Of a stretch of 6,237 nt of DNA, positions 6,124 through 6,237 are shown in pieces. Origin of the DNA: a bacterium (GTDB taxonomy: Bacteria; Auribacterota; UBA3054; B51-G9); contig JAOZNZ010000210.1 of assembly GCA_029933535.1 (NCBI GenBank), positions 1 to 6,237 of the forward strand, written 5' to 3'. Both the position numbers and the translations under genes were made by a program. A model generated the notes under the pieces. It ran no database searches and had not been told where the DNA came from. It saw nothing but the letters and a program-made list of their open reading frames with translations. Within the stretch, counting starts at the first letter, position 1. Each line of letters begins with the position of its first letter.

Positions 6124-6237
6124 TAATCGTTAATCGTTAATCGTTAATCGTTATTCGTTATTCGTTAATCGTTAATCGTTATTCGTTATTCGTTATTCGT
6201 TATTCGTTATTCGTTAATCGTTATTCGTTAATCGTTA
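6124..6237. repeat. Heptanucleotide tandem repeat array, continues beyond window
   Basis: Sixteen consecutive 7-bp units run from 6124 to 6235 and the next unit begins at the window edge. There are only two unit types, TAATCGT (A) and TATTCGT (T), differing at the third base. Their order is A A A A T T A A T T T T T A T A. There are no indels or other substitutions. Every reading frame on both strands meets stop codons because seven is not a multiple of three and the units contain TAA, so the array is non-coding. Its 5' flank is the protease gene start region, 15 bases away. The true length is unknown. Confidence 0.97.

Noticed and set aside
6124..6237. CRISPR array or iteron origin
   Set aside because: The units are contiguous 7-mers with no unique spacers, and no DnaA-box-like 9-mer or replication gene is nearby.
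6124..6237. Telomere-like repeat of a linear replicon
   Set aside because: Heptamer size is reminiscent, but the units have no G-run, and the window edge is arbitrary rather than a shown DNA end.

Overview
This is an AT-rich bacterial window with four protein genes cut or complete, one tRNA and a terminal repeat array. The two genes that look complete and best recognised are exopolysaccharide or capsule control genes. Shine-Dalgarno motifs precede some genes, consensus-like sigma-70 promoters can be read, and the tRNA has its CCA end encoded, so this is a bacterium. The phylum cannot be fixed from the window. The mix of a fused Wzc-type kinase, a PHP-type phosphatase and an exosortase-type CPBP protease would fit a Gram-negative lineage such as the PVC group or a relative, but that is a weak inference.

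Layout. Positions 3913 to 1 form a leftward operon on the minus strand. It contains a PHP-domain protein tyrosine phosphatase (CpsB/YwqE-like), then after 28 bases a 649-residue Wzz/BY-kinase fusion (Wzc-like), then after 37 bases a membrane protein with a C-terminal TPR region that runs off the left edge. Between 3923 and 4218 lie candidate promoters for this operon, a minus-strand tRNA-Ala(GGC), and the tRNA promoter, which overlaps the ribosome binding site and start of the next gene. From 4219 to 5241 on the plus strand is a class I mannose-6-phosphate isomerase (manA type). A strong bidirectional terminator follows. A convergent minus-strand gene (6108 to 5305) encodes a CPBP (CAAX-like) intramembrane protease resembling the exosortase-associated branch. 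Its start codon is only 15 bases from an array of at least sixteen 7-bp repeats that runs out of the right edge.

How the genes may work together. The kinase polymerises or exports polysaccharide under control of its own tyrosine phosphorylation, and the phosphatase removes the phosphates. Mannose-6-phosphate isomerase can feed mannose units (via GDP-mannose) into such a polymer. The CPBP protease may belong to a surface-protein sorting system that in other bacteria is encoded beside exopolysaccharide genes. The last two links are inferences from family knowledge and proximity.
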